Positions 1 through 10,516 of a DNA stretch of 64,000 nucleotides are shown here, piece by piece; positions within the stretch are counted from its first letter, which is position 1; every line of letters begins with the position of its first letter. The notes below the pieces were generated by a model. That model worked only from the letters and a program-made list of their open reading frames with translations, made no database searches and was not told the DNA's origin. The stretch spans positions 18,070,001 through 18,134,000 of the forward strand of contig CM061098.1 in assembly GCA_030770545.1 (NCBI GenBank), given 5' to 3'. Source of the DNA: Macropodus opercularis. Lineage: Eukaryota; Chordata; Actinopteri; Anabantiformes; Osphronemidae. A program made the position numbers and the translations under genes.

Positions 1-1084
1 TTAACCCGCTGGGATTAAAAAAAATGGGAGCTATTGTGTTTATTCTGTGTTGATATGAAGTTTAATTCAGCAGCAAAAACTAAAGACTAAAACCAAAACG
101 AAATCACTTTTACCTCGTTTTTCTTTGATTAAGCCCATTTGTGCTGAGTAAAGAAGCACAATGTTTGTTTTGCTCCCATTCTTGCGGTTTTCCATGTTCA
201 GACTTAATGAACTTAACTGTTTTCTGCAGATGTACACAGCTAATTGCCGAAGCTTTGTAGGTTGAATTCTTTCCCATTCTTGCTTGATGCACAACCTCAT
301 TTTTCTTGCACATTTTCACTGCACAGCTCCAGAACCTGTATGTGCCCTGTCACTGTCCCACTCATGGCATCACATGCTGGCTTTTAAACTTTGCACTGAT
401 ATTTTTTTCCATGTACATGATTTCCAAAACATTTTGAAACGCAGACTGTTATGGTAAGAGCCCCTGAGCCAACGTGGTTGTATCCTCTACAGAAGGGGAT
501 CTGTCGCTGTGCAGTAGGTGGCGCTATAGAAAATTGCATGTTGAGACACTTTGTTCTTGAACTACGCACATAATCTGCTTGTTCACTATGTGGTGAACAT
601 CCTTACTCGTGAGAGACTGGGCCTTTCCAAGATCTACCAACCACGACACTCATCACGTTCCAGATACATGTAAATGGAATCGGGTTTTTATTTCTATTTT
701 CTTTTAGAATATGTTGCAGGCAAATAACCTTTTTTTGATCTGGGTGCATTATTATCTCTGTCTTGTCTGTATATACCGAATACACAAGTTACTGTCCTCT
801 GTTTTACAACTCATGTAGCTTCTACACATGCTTTCATGTTACACTGTTCTTGGCATCTCCTTCTCATACAGAATGTCCTTCTTGTTGGTAGTGGTACGTG
901 AACCTTCTTGCAGGGCTGTGAGGTGAGGTACAGTACTCCCTGGACTCCTCCATCACAGTGCTCAAATTGTTTTTGATTCAATCCATATCATTGCACATTA
1001 TTTAATTGGATGATAAATGTCAGGAAACTGCTGACTAGTCAACAAACTAACAAACTAATGGCTGCTAACGCTGAGACTGACTAA
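1..1084. other. No gene recognised
   Basis: AT-rich sequence with scattered short reading frames on both strands, none with a recognisable motif or convincing codon bias. The right edge (about 1045-1089) carries short CTAA-type repeats just before the Ty3/gypsy remnant begins. Confidence 0.5.
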
Positions 1085-1089
1085 CTAAC

Positions 1090-1185
1090 TGTGGCAGATG
1101 TGGTTATTGGCCTTTATGCGGCATTGTGGTCCTAGTTTCTTTGATATTAGCGGAGGTTCCATGAATATCACATAGAAAGAGCTGC
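1090..1185 (+). repeat. Truncated 5' LTR of the Ty3/gypsy remnant
   Basis: Begins TGTGGCAGATGTGG and shares the spaced blocks GTCC, TTTCTTT and ATATTAG with the start of the 3' LTR at 2296. Similarity fades after about 1180, where gag-like sequence starts, so most of this LTR is missing. Confidence 0.5.
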
Positions 1186-1518
1186 GTGATTGGCCAGATA
1201 CAGACGTTGGCCACCACAGGGAGGACACTGGGCGTCGTTCTCATCGCTCATCGGGTTTCCCTGGGTGGACTGCCTCTCCTTTGGTCTCTGTTGGAGGCGA
1301 GCGGCGAAGGGACCCACTGGTTGCATGAGGCTGCAAGTACGGAGGGGCCCATGCAGCTGGGGACCACCAGGTTTTCTGCAGCGGAGGTTTCAAGACAATC
1401 TTGCTTGTACTGCGGTCAGCCCGGCCATCGGGCCGCGAGTTACCCGGTAAAAGACATCAGCGGCTGGGGAGGCAAACCTCCTCACGCTCGGTCCAGCCTG
1501 CACTACATGCCACGGTGA
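1186..1518 (+). pseudogene. Gag nucleocapsid fragment of the Ty3/gypsy remnant
   Basis: A 110-codon open frame whose C-terminal part contains CLYCGQPGHRAASYPVK, a CCHC zinc knuckle (C-x2-C-x4-H-x4-C) in which the last cysteine has become tyrosine. In fish Ty3/gypsy elements this knuckle ends Gag and is followed by protease. The ATG at 1186 is not a credible Gag start because the N-terminal and matrix-like parts are missing. The frame is lost after the knuckle and the protease continues in another frame. Non-functional. Confidence 0.65.
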
Positions 1519-1519
1519 A

Positions 1520-1700
1520 GGGTCCCACTGGATCTAAAGTTCTGGAAGTGTTTATTGACTTTGGGTTCGAGGTGAACTTTATGGATGAGGGTTTGGCTTC
1601 TGAGCTGGGTATTGAATGCAAGGAGCTTCAAAGCCTTGTAACCCCGGCAACCAGACTATTCAACAGCTCCACTATGTACATACAGTACTGTCTCTGGGAA
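1520..1700 (+). pseudogene. Aspartic protease fragment of the Ty3/gypsy remnant
   Basis: In the frame that is open from 1401 to 1805 the residues VFIDFGFEVNFMDEGLASEL resemble the retroviral-type aspartic protease active-site region of gypsy elements. The usual D-S-G triad reads D-F-G here, so the catalytic site is altered. The downstream flap and reverse transcriptase are not found. A dead fragment. Confidence 0.6.
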
Positions 1701-1767
1701 CCATCGGGAGGATTCGGAGTTTGCGGCCAAACCCACTCGGTGTCTTGTTGGCTGCACAGGACACAGA

Positions 1768-1890
1768 GTGAGTTTTCTACACTGCCTGTACCATCACAAC
1801 CTTAGTCTCACATCACAGTGGACTTCAGTTCTGTCCCCCATTGCTGGGAAAACCGCAATACTGACCGTGGTGGATCTCTCACTCACTGGT
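1768..1890 (+). pseudogene. Integrase core fragment of the Ty3/gypsy remnant
   Basis: The residues SPIAGKTAILTVVDLS match the stretch after the first catalytic aspartate of gypsy integrases, where family members typically read PPS-x-G-N-T-VILTVVD-RFSK. The bases just upstream (about 1780-1820) translate in another frame to an LPVPSQP-type segment ending in VDF, which normally precedes the core. Similarity stops where SINE sequence begins. Reverse transcriptase, RNase H and the rest of integrase are absent. Confidence 0.6.
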
Positions 1891-2135
1891 GAGCTGGAGC
1901 CTGTCCCAGCTGTCTATGGGCGAGAGGCAGAGTTCACCCTGGACAGGACCCCAGTCTGTACAGACGCACAACTAGTGACACACACACTCACAATTAGCCT
2001 AACTGCACATCTTTGGACTGTGGGAGGAAGAGACCCCGTGGAGAACCCACATAGACACAGGGAGAACGTGCAAACTCCACACAGAAAGGCCCTCTGTCAC
2101 CTCCGGGAATCGAACCCGGGACCTTTTCGTTGTGC
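1885..2135 (-). repeat. tRNA-derived SINE nested in the Ty3/gypsy remnant
   Basis: The plus strand carries the signature body of a widespread fish SINE: a GAGCTGGAGCCTGTCCCAGC block, then CGAGAGGCAGAG and CACCCTGGACAGG, then CTTTGGACTGTGGGAGGAAG, then GGGAGAACGTGCAAACTCCA. It ends near 2100-2120 in GGGAATCGAACCCGGGACC, the complement of a pol III B box (GGTTCGATTCCC). The SINE therefore reads on the minus strand; its tRNA head is largely lost beyond about 2130. Family identified from remembered consensus, not a search. Confidence 0.7.
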
Positions 2136-2149
2136 CTGGGACCTCAGTC

Positions 2150-2275
2150 TCCTCAGAAGTTGGAGGTGACTGGGATCGGTACGGTCCGGAGCAGCGCAGC
2201 ATCTTGGACCCTGACCTCATAAGGGTTTTCTACTGTGCCAACCCCTCCGAACCTGCCTAGGTCGCCAGAGGTGCC
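2150..2275 (+). pseudogene. Integrase C-terminal chromodomain fragment
   Basis: Bases about 2168-2263 translate as a short run including DWDRYGPEQRS and ILDPDLIRVFY, matching the chromodomain tail of vertebrate Ty3/gypsy integrases, in which a W-x-G-Y-G-P-E-x-R-S-W block is followed by ILDPSLI-type residues. A few codons between the two blocks are missing. It ends at a stop just before a purine-rich tract (about 2279-2291, AGGGGCGGGGAG) that would be the polypurine tract next to the 3' LTR. This piece identifies the element as a chromovirus-type gypsy. Confidence 0.65.
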
Positions 2276-2295
2276 CTTTGAGGGGCGGGGAGCTC

Positions 2296-2803
2296 TGTGG
2301 CAGATCTGGTCCAGCTTTCTTTAATATTAGTCTTTTTTACGATCTGTGCAACTTTTCCTAGTTTCAGGAATCAATGTCTGTATTTAAGCTGTTTCCTCAC
2401 TGGCACTAGTTGCTAGTGAGTCACACTCGGTCCGCATCGATTTCTGTCTGCTTCCACGTTTCCCGACCTCTAGCATTATTCCAAGTTAGTAAGTCTGAAG
2501 ATGGTGTTTTTTGCATAGTGATTCAATCAGTCCCTGCTTGCAGTGAGTTTGATTTTCTAGGATCCTTCAAATTGATGACTTGCTCTCTCCTTGTAGGTGC
2601 AGCATCCTGAGTTTCTCTCGTTTGTTCTGTTTAGGTTCTGTACCAGTTTTAGATCCTGCTTTAAGCTCTGCCTTTTGTTTCTAGAGAAGACAAAATTCAG
2701 AGTGTGTGTGTTGATGCCCGTTCGTCGAGTTTGGTTATTTAAGTTGGAATAAAGTCCTGCTAAATGCTGGATGCACATCTAGTCTGTTAGTGTGTCCGTA
2801 ACA
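2296..2803 (+). repeat. 3' LTR of the Ty3/gypsy remnant
   Basis: About 508 bp, from TGTGGCAGATCTGG to TCCGTAACA, so the ends are TGT and ACA as expected for LTRs. It follows a purine-rich tract directly and contains AATAAA near 2748, a likely polyadenylation signal. It shares its first 50-60 bases, with gaps, with the truncated copy at 1090. Short reading frames inside are not genes. Confidence 0.7.
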
Positions 2804-3315
2804 CTAACTAACTACCTAGCTAGGTTTCAGGTGTAAACTCACTTGTGACCTAAGGTACTAAAATACTAACAGAGTAGCGAGCTGGGTAGAGTCTATGGCG
2901 AGATCTAATGGCACAGACTTCAAAAGGACTTACAAAGCGATGGGTAATTTAATGAACTCAAATACAAAGCGCTCGAAACGCTGCTGCACTGCAGAAGGAC
3001 ATAAATTCACACAAATAAGCCTGAGCAAAAGTATTGAGTTTGAATAACTAACAAAGATGGTCAACAAAAAATACAAACTTCCCATTTCAAGACTAAACGA
3101 GTTCGAAACCAAACTAGAAAGCTAACAAAACAGTAATGCAGGGTACAAACAGTAAACAGGAAATGAACCAAGTGTATACGCTGACTGAAGACAAACCAAC
3201 TGACGATGATAATGGCAGCAGGTGTAAGTGACTGCCAACGATTAGTCCACAGCAGGAAACGACCAAAAGAAACAGATCAAAAACCCCAACACGTGTCTTC
3301 AGACAACTCTGTTAG

Positions 3316-3337
3316 TATATATATATATATATATATA
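3316..3337. repeat. (TA)n microsatellite
   Basis: Eleven uninterrupted TA dinucleotides. Confidence 0.95.
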
Positions 3338-5091
3338 GTAGTGTGGATATGTGTTGTTGTGCTACTTAGCACTGGACTCCATACAGCTTATGCTACTGGT
3401 TGCTTATTATTGTGACAGATGAAGCTAAATAACTGATCAAATCAGAGCTTCTGTCTAGAAATGCATCAACCCAGTTTGGCGTTTACCCGCGTTAATGGTG
3501 ACGGACTACGAGAAGCCTTTCTGGTTCAGCGTTTCTCAGTGTGCACAGCTTCATTTCACACGAGTGGAGTTTAGGGCCTCAAGCAAAGACAGAGCATGTG
3601 ACGTGAAGAGAAAGTAATGGACGGGAGAGGGTGACATGATGACTGGCAGGACGGCAACAGATGGGTCGAAAACCTCTTGGGTCTTCAGATTATCAATGCG
3701 AGTCAAGATGCAGCCAGTCATCCCTGAGACGGCTTCGCTGCCAGTTGAATCACAGCAGAGGCTCATTATTTCCGTCTAAATCATGTGTACTGTAACCTTA
3801 TGAAATCAAATGGCTGTATTATACAGTGGCGGAGGGTCTGCGTACTGCGTAGTGTCCTCCCTGTCCTGCCGTCTAAACGGAACAGTACTTAAAAAACTAA
3901 ATGTTGTCCAGGCTGATTTCAAGCTCCTTCTCATTTCCCCCGGAGGTCTTCAGATCATACGAGCTCTTCAGTCTGGTGTCTCATCTGTAACATCCTCACA
4001 CTGACACATCAGGTATGGATCTCACCATAACGCGACACATTCCATTTACATTTTATATGAGAAAGCGTAATTAGGCCAGAGGTAAATGTTGCACTTTCCC
4101 GTGCAGTCGATGTTCCTGCCTCCTGCCTCATTGTTTCCATCCTCTTTCTTGACACTTTTAGTCTGTTTTCTTGCCCCAGAACTCAGTTTTTAACAGCAGC
4201 CGTCTGTGCTGCTACAGTGTTTGTCATCCTCGCCTGCATCTCCCTGCCTCAAATGATTTGATGATTTTTTTGACACCTATGTAATCTCAGATGTCTGTCA
4301 TTATTATGTAAAATCACTCAGTGAAGACACCGCCATCATCACAATGTGTTTAAGACATTCGATAAGTACTAGTACAGCTTGAAGTACTGTTATGAGCAGA
4401 AGGACAAATCAACTACTCTCATTTGCACATGGTCTCACTTTAAAACATTGTCTTGGCTGTTTGTTTTGTTTTGATCATCTTACTGGAAAAGCAGAACCAA
4501 TATGGAGCCTATTCCACAAGAAACCTTTGCTGTGGCCACATTTTCTGGCATTAAAAGCTAATTAAAAGCTATAATTGCACTTAGTGGTACCAGTGGTATG
4601 AACCTCACAGAAATAGTGTCCAATGGCCAACATGGCTTATATGCTGTTATACTAATAACACTTGTATATTTGTGAGAACATGTCAACTTAAAAAACACTA
4701 AATGTGGCATATTAGCATAAAATCATTTTAGCTCTAGACGATTTTTATAAGTTAAACAGGAATATAGCAAAAGAACAATAAAATATAGCAACTTCTGTAT
4801 CAAACCAATTTGCAAATATTAAAAGTGACTGAATGAGGTTATTACCCAGATGTATTCTCTAGCATAGCTTCCAATAAAAAGCTCTAACATTACTCCTCAC
4901 CTTTAAAGACTTGCATAAAGAACAAAGGATATTACTGGTGTGGTATGTGTTTGCCAAGGAAGTGATAAGAGCTGTTGACAGTGAACAGGACTGAAAGAAC
5001 ACAGATGCCAATCCCTCCTCAGCACAAAGCACTGGAATGCTGGATATAAAGACGAAAGCTTCTTTGAGCCAGTAAGTCTATAAATCGAACC

Positions 5092-5292
5092 CTATGTCTG
5101 TAAGTCGAACCTTATTTTCTCCTTGTTTAATATATCTAGATTAATACCACACATGTATCTTGTAATATTCATTTCAACACAGTGTAAAAGCTTTGGATCA
5201 TCTGCCGCCAGTGGACAGGTCTTCAGCAGAGAGTTCAGAGCAGTGAACTGCTCCTTCAGACGCTCAGACTGTTGACGTTCCACTTCGAGCAC
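5092..5292 (-). other. Unassigned short frame, exon-like in its first half
   Basis: A 66-codon minus-strand frame whose first 35 or so residues (for example ERLKEQFTALNSLLKTCPLA) look like ordinary hydrophilic helical protein sequence, while the remainder looks random and runs into AT-rich DNA. I do not recognise the family. It could be one host exon, a processed-pseudogene fragment or chance. No clear splice sites could be assigned, and it is an isolated hit. Confidence 0.15.
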
Positions 5293-5454
5293 GCTCTGGG
5301 ACGAGTTGACGCCACATCCTGGCTGTTGTTACAAGCTCAGGCTAATGAGGAAATCACAAACTGGGTCATCATTAGGCACCAGCGAGAAGGATTCAAGGGT
5401 TGCAGCCGGCAGGCTGTTCTGTGGGTGAACGCTGTGGCGCTTCATAAGCTGGGA

Positions 5455-5515
5455 AGCGCCTTGAGATGACTGTTGCTGTGAATTGACGCTATATAAATAA
5501 AGTTGAATTGAATCG
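5455..5515 (+). repeat. LINE 3' end (CR1/L2/Rex group)
   Basis: Reads GCGCCTTGAGATGACTG, then GAATTGACGCTATATAAATAAA, then GTTGAATTGAAT. This is the typical 3' terminus of a fish non-LTR family that ends in short GAATT/ATTGA repeats instead of poly(A). It is related to the 3' ends seen in the opposite orientation at about 32140 and 62165. Only the terminal 60 bases are recognisable, as expected for a severely 5'-truncated insertion. Confidence 0.55.
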
Positions 5516-8104
5516 TTGCGTCACCCTGGTATTTCTGTGTGTACTTAGCGTCTCAATGTCCACATTCTTGTGGACATTGAGTGTCCTACTGTACTTCCCT
5601 CTATTAAATATCAATATTAATGACCTATTACCAACAGGAGACGTATTTATGAACCCAGACTGAAAACCTTTTAATAGAAGACCTCAATTCAGCATTAAGA
5701 GTGAAGTGCATCCTACATGTGACTCAGGAGCCATATGTTACACTCAACCACCAGACCAACACTAAAAGCTGAACTATTGAATTTAAACATTCAAGCAGGT
5801 ATCCTTCATTTAGAGAGAACTAATTTGTCTCATCTTTTCTGTACATTTTCCAATATTCCACCGATTAAAGGACAAGACAGAATGACTGAGGACACGTAGA
5901 TTAATTTGACCTTCTAAGAGATTACGTACAGGAATAACTTTGTGCAGTCGTCTTTTCCGAGAGGTGAGATTATGATGAAATGCTCCAGATGCAAGTGGTG
6001 GCAGCCCAGGCCTATATGATAAAATGAAACTTAAGCAAATGTGACAAATAAAACTCACTAGCACTTCGTTTGCACTGCTTTATTTTCAACAGTGAGACTT
6101 TTCACTGCATAAAAGTGCTGAGGTGACCCAAAAAATAAACACATGAATAAATAACCATAATTTACCCTCTCAGCACATTATTATAGAATATGTGGTTCCC
6201 ATCAGGCCTAACACTGTTTTCCTTCTTATCAACTGAAGAAACAGATTCACTATTTTGTTGTAACTGTGAAATTTCATTTCATGTTTCAATCCAACATTTA
6301 TAAAACAGCACCTTCAAAAAGAATGTGAAATGGTACAGTCACAGCTAGACAGCGGCCTGGAAAACGCGCCTGTCAGTGAAAAGCAAGCGGCATCATGGTT
6401 AACGGCCCAGCTGCTGCTTCGTACTACGGGAAACCAAGAGGTACAGAGAGGCAGACGACCACACTGCAAAAACCGATTATTTCACTTTTCAAAGTGAAGA
6501 ACTTCAACACTGTCCGTCGCCACCATCATGTTCTGTTCCATCACCTTACATGACACGTGACTTTAGAAACCAAGGCAGTGGGTCAGAATTGGTCACTGTG
6601 AATATTACTGAATGTGGAACAGATTTTCTATTTTTATTTGTTTAATAAGGTTAATTCTGGTTTATTGTGTAGATGAGTGGAATTCTGTGAATGAATAGTT
6701 TAGCCCTGTAATATGCAGAATGAGGTGTCGCTTCTAAAAGGCAGCCTTAGAAGCTAACTATGACATTCAGTTCATTACAAAGTCAGAATATATTATAATG
6801 TGTGAGATAAGTTAGTAAGTAACTGAGTCAGTCTACAAACGTCTAAGAAAGACAAACATGTAAATAACTGTTTCCTTTTCCTTTGCTCTTTCTGTGTGAG
6901 TCCTGAAATGACACACGTACAGAAAGACGGAGGTGTAGACGGTTACATCTTTAATGTTCTTGTCACATGTACGACGAAAATTTAAAGTCTATACAAACGT
7001 AGACTTTTCCAGTTGTCCAGTGGTGAACTGGAGATTTGAAATGAAGTGGTAGAAAGGAGACAACGCATCCACCTTTGTCTCTGACCCTTTGCAGGAATTT
7101 AAATACTATGGCCCCGCAAACGTACTGCAGTAAAAACGTTGGTCTCTGCTACGACCGTATGGAACAACCTGGTTTTTCTCAAATTCTTTACCATCACATG
7201 CATTTTAGTACGATGACTCCGTTCATCAAGTCAGGGTTCAGACATATTGACAGGCAATTTTTGTGAAATGTGGAATTTAATTCTAATAGGATTAATCAGC
7301 TTTGAAATTTCACAGCGTTTGTATAGAACTGAAACTATGAGCCCTTTTGATAGAAAAGTGTAGACAATTCTTCTCACCCCACTAGAAATTCCTTGCCTTT
7401 GTCTTCGACCACCCACTTCCATTTCCCTTTCATGTGTTAATGCAGTATTTGAATTTGCTTGTCACACTGTAACGTATCCTGCAGCCTTTTGGTATAAAAC
7501 TGAACAGGACATGCTGTTACAACACTAACACAAATCTGAAATGTGAAAACCCAGCTGGGCTCTTGTAAAGCTGAAAGAGCTGCACTTGTATTTGTGGTCG
7601 TTTGAACTTCAGAAAACTTTTCATGTGACGCAGACTTGCCAAAATGTTGACACTGATGCTGTGACACTGATTTGCCAACATGCTGAAACCTGCCAACAAC
7701 TTCCACCTCCTCTACAGATCAAGATCATGTTTGTCGTGAGGCTCCTCAGTTACAGCACCTTGGCCTGGACACCTGTAGCCGTTCACCTCTAGGTCCACAG
7801 TTTATTACAGAGTTTCAGAAAGCATTTAACTTCACATATGCGGAGAATATATTGATGCCTCCTGGGCCTCTGGTCTATGTTATATAACATACCATCGCAC
7901 AAATATACAATATACGTGCACCCAAAAAGAGAACTTGGTGACATGACCACCCAACCTTCACTAAGCTGCGATCCAGCCCAACAGAGCTGGTTTTCCAAAG
8001 ACCCAGGTGAACAGCAGGAATCCTGCGGTGGCTCAGCGAAGAGCATTTGCCTTTCGTGTGTTTTAAGTTTTATTTAACTAAAGAAAACCCTCCACTACAC
8101 AGCT
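5516..8104. other. No gene recognised
   Basis: AT-rich DNA with only short, featureless reading frames on either strand. Apart from the hairpin at 5552-5581 I see no structured element. Confidence 0.45.
5552..5581. repeat. Perfect 13-bp inverted repeat (hairpin)
   Basis: CTCAATGTCCACA, a TTCT loop, then TGTGGACATTGAG. All 13 positions pair and neither arm extends further. No T-run follows and it is too short for a microRNA precursor. Confidence 0.9.
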
Positions 8105-8365
8105 GCCCTGAGTCCATATGAACCTAGTGGTTTCCTTCCTAGGGATCAACATGACGTCGCTCCTCCCTTTGCAGCTAGAACAGCTTCAGCTCTGATGGGA
8201 AGCTTGTCCACAAGGTTTAGTGTGTTTGTGGGAGTTTTCCATCGTTCTTCTCTCAGTCTCTGCTCTGATTCATCCAAAGGTTCTATGGGGTTGAGGTCAG
8301 GACTCAGGCCAGTCAAGCTCATCCACAGCAGACTCTGTCGTCATGTCTTCATGGACCTTGCTTTG
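8105..8365 (-). pseudogene. Tc1-like transposase C-terminal relic
   Basis: On the minus strand about 8340-8150 translates to pieces that include SPDLNPIEP, then EQRLREERW, NTLNLVDKLP and EAVLAAKGG. SPDLNPIE is a hallmark near the third catalytic acidic residue of Tc1/mariner DDE transposases; the glutamate is kept. The order and spacing of the later blocks match the C-terminal end of fish Tc1-like transposases. Frame breaks and a missing N-terminal two thirds show it is dead. Terminal inverted repeats were not found. Confidence 0.65.
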
Positions 8366-9907
8366 TGAACTGATTCCCATTATTTGGATGGAGGAGCCAA
8401 TACTTAGTGTATGTTTGCTCCCTCACCAACTGGGCAGGTGTAGGTGCGACTTCTTCAGGTTAGGTGTCTCTGTGCTTTCCCCAAAAGAGATTGAAGACAC
8501 TAGGATGTAGAGAGTAGTTGCAGTGCTGTCAGCTTATATATATAGTTAGTGCAGATTAGCACAGTATGTAATGTATATAGCCGGTTTGACTTTTATTTGG
8601 TATTTTTTTATGAGCAAAAACTAATTTTTTGCTGTTCCTGCAAGTTGTTTGTGCATATAGTTATTTTAGTAGTTTTAAATAGCATATATATCAAAATGCG
8701 CTCAGTGTTTTACAGATCCACGTTCCATGAAGTTTCCAAAAAAAAAAAATCAACTCAAGAAGTTGTGGGTTACATTCATTTCATCAAGTACTTCACCACA
8801 TACAGTGGTTTGACCTTTCTTCTTTGTTAATAATCTCAGTTTGGATATACCAACCTATGCACAATGGGCTCAGAGGTTTAAAAGGTTAGCGATTTATCTA
8901 CAGCGTTAAAAAGGGTTTCATGTTTTGATTATAGCCAACAACCAGGCTTCCAGTTACGTTTGTCCAACTTAACTGCTTTACTTTTGTTTTTAAAAAGGTT
9001 AGCGAGACCTATACTGAAACATCTGATGCAACTGATCACTGCAGCCTTTTTAGTCGCTCGATGTAGCTGCTGTGAGAGACTAATTGACAGCTGATTATGT
9101 GTAGCAGTGCTGCAAAAAGACTGTGATCTGGATCCAAACAGGCAAATGCAAAAAGCAGTGCCACAGGCATGTTGAGCGTAATCACTGTCTCAATTAGTCA
9201 TGACCGTTAAACATTTTAACCATATTGGTATTTTTGTTTTAGAGAATCTGGTGTGGAAACATGATAACCTAAATTTGGATTATTCTATGCTTCTAGAGAA
9301 TCGATGATTATATTTGAGCAATGTGCTCACACTCTACAGGGGATAATTAACTTTTCTAGAGAGGCCTCATCAAGATACAGGATTCAGCTGTTTGAACAAA
9401 ATCAGTGGGTGTAACTGTTTCAGTTTGATGCTGGCAAACTGTTTCAATGCAAAACCTTTTACATTGTCACCCTGGAACATTACACTGATTCTAAAACTAT
9501 TTAGTGACATCTGTGAAAAAAAGGACAAAGAGAGGGAGAAGCTGAATTTCAGCCTGGATGAACAGACAATAGCTGCCTTTTTTTTCCACGACGCAAAACA
9601 ATTAAGAGTCTGAGCTACGTGAACTTCTGCACCATGACTGGGTGGTAGGGCAGTAGATCTGAGCATCTACGGCCTTCCCTGAATGCAGGGCATGAGCTTG
9701 GGTCTTGAACTAAATGACCAGCGTGGCCTCTTTCTGTCATGTCTCACTGTTTGCCTACGTCTGATGCTCTTTGGATGTCTGGCTGTTTCAGGTTTCACTG
9801 TCTCCTATTTGTGCCGGGTTCCTTTTGCCTATGTAATAGTGTTCCTCACACTAAGTGAAGCTTTAGAAAGTTTTTATTTTTGTGAACTTTTGAAAAGGTA
9901 TAAAAGC
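8366..9907. other. No gene recognised
   Basis: AT-rich, with short unassigned frames only. The right end (about 9840-9912) is the left flank of the BEL insertion; host sequence resumes at 16931. Confidence 0.45.
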
Positions 9908-9912
9908 GAACT
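9908..9912. other. Target-site duplication GAACT, left copy
   Basis: Identical to 16931-16935 and placed directly outside the LTR border. BEL/Pao integrases usually leave 4-6 bp duplications. Confidence 0.85.
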
Positions 9913-10431
9913 TATTCTGTTCTCTGACGCACGTTCCTTAGTGCAGTCTCAACAGATAGCTAAACAGTTACAGTACGAAGAAGAACGAAACTCAGTCTCA
10001 AATAAAGTGCTGTTTTACTGAGGTTTGAGTTGTCACCATCCAGTACTGTTATCATTGTGAAACTGAAATAAGAATAAAAAGGGAAAACATAACATACATA
10101 ATGCATAAACTTCTGAACATACATACATGCTATGTATGAGCATTACGTAGCATTAGCTTATCGGCTAAGTAGCACTTGTCGGCTGCCTACTTGAAACATT
10201 ACAAAGGTTACTTAGAACAACCAACAGAATTACTTACAAGTATAACTTCTCCAAGGCACCACACAGGTAGGAGGAATGAGAGGGCTACACCAGAATACAC
10301 TTCACACACCACACATGCACACAGGCTGAACGTAACGTGTTCTGCGACATCGCGTTTGGAAGCATCTGCCGAACATAAACGTGGCCACAAGGTGTCGCTA
10401 AAGACCTCACTACAAAAAACATAACGTAACA
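9913..10431 (-). repeat. 3' LTR of the BEL/Pao element
   Basis: 519 bp, matching the right copy except around 9977-9982, where GAAGAAGAAC here corresponds to AAAAAGAAC there (one length change and about two substitutions). In element sense it begins TGTTACG and ends GAATA, so the usual terminal CA is absent. The 82-codon plus-strand frame inside occurs identically in the other LTR and is not a gene. Confidence 0.92.
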
Positions 10432-10440
10432 CTCCCCGTC
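10432..10440 (-). other. Polypurine tract of the BEL/Pao element
   Basis: On the minus strand GACGGGGAG lies immediately before TGTTACG, the start of the 3' LTR. This is the expected site for priming plus-strand DNA synthesis. Confidence 0.6.
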
Positions 10441-10516
10441 TGATATGCAGTGCAATATCACCAAGATTCCCCATAATGCTTGTAACAAGAATAAACAATC
10501 CTAAACGTTACAGTAG

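Larger units (their letters stand above)
1085..2808 (+). mobile_element. Decayed Ty3/gypsy (chromovirus-type) LTR retrotransposon, internally deleted, with 5-bp duplication
   Basis: Seen: CTAAC at 1085-1089 and again at 2804-2808 brackets a segment that starts TGTGGCAGAT (1090) and ends GTAACA (2803). A second TGTGGCAGAT at 2296 marks the 3' LTR. Between them, in correct retroelement order and scattered over frames, lie a gag zinc knuckle (about 1400-1440), an aspartic protease scrap (about 1530-1620), an integrase core scrap (about 1790-1885) and a chromodomain-like scrap (about 2165-2265). No reverse transcriptase or RNase H is left, so a large internal deletion is inferred. A tRNA-derived SINE lies inside (about 1885-2135). 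Known: a chromodomain at the integrase C-terminus marks chromoviruses. Caution: the flanks are short CTAA repeats, so the duplication alone is weak evidence. Confidence 0.75.
2809..5450. other. No gene recognised; contains a TA microsatellite
   Basis: Mixed sequence without recognisable coding motifs. 2860-3300 is A-rich and repeat-like but was not assigned to a family. (TA)n occupies 3316-3337. The rest shows only short reading frames; the one at 5092-5292 is listed separately. Confidence 0.4.

Noticed and set aside
2095..2120. tRNA gene suggested by a B-box-like sequence
   Set aside because: It sits in a SINE body; no cloverleaf or acceptor stem can be formed.
5552..5581. Transcription terminator
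   Set aside because: A hairpin without a T-run, in a eukaryotic genome; bacterial terminator logic does not apply.
10176..10424. 82-codon plus-strand frame, found again at 16675-16923
   Set aside because: Lies wholly within the LTRs and is identical in both only because the LTRs are duplicates; no motif.
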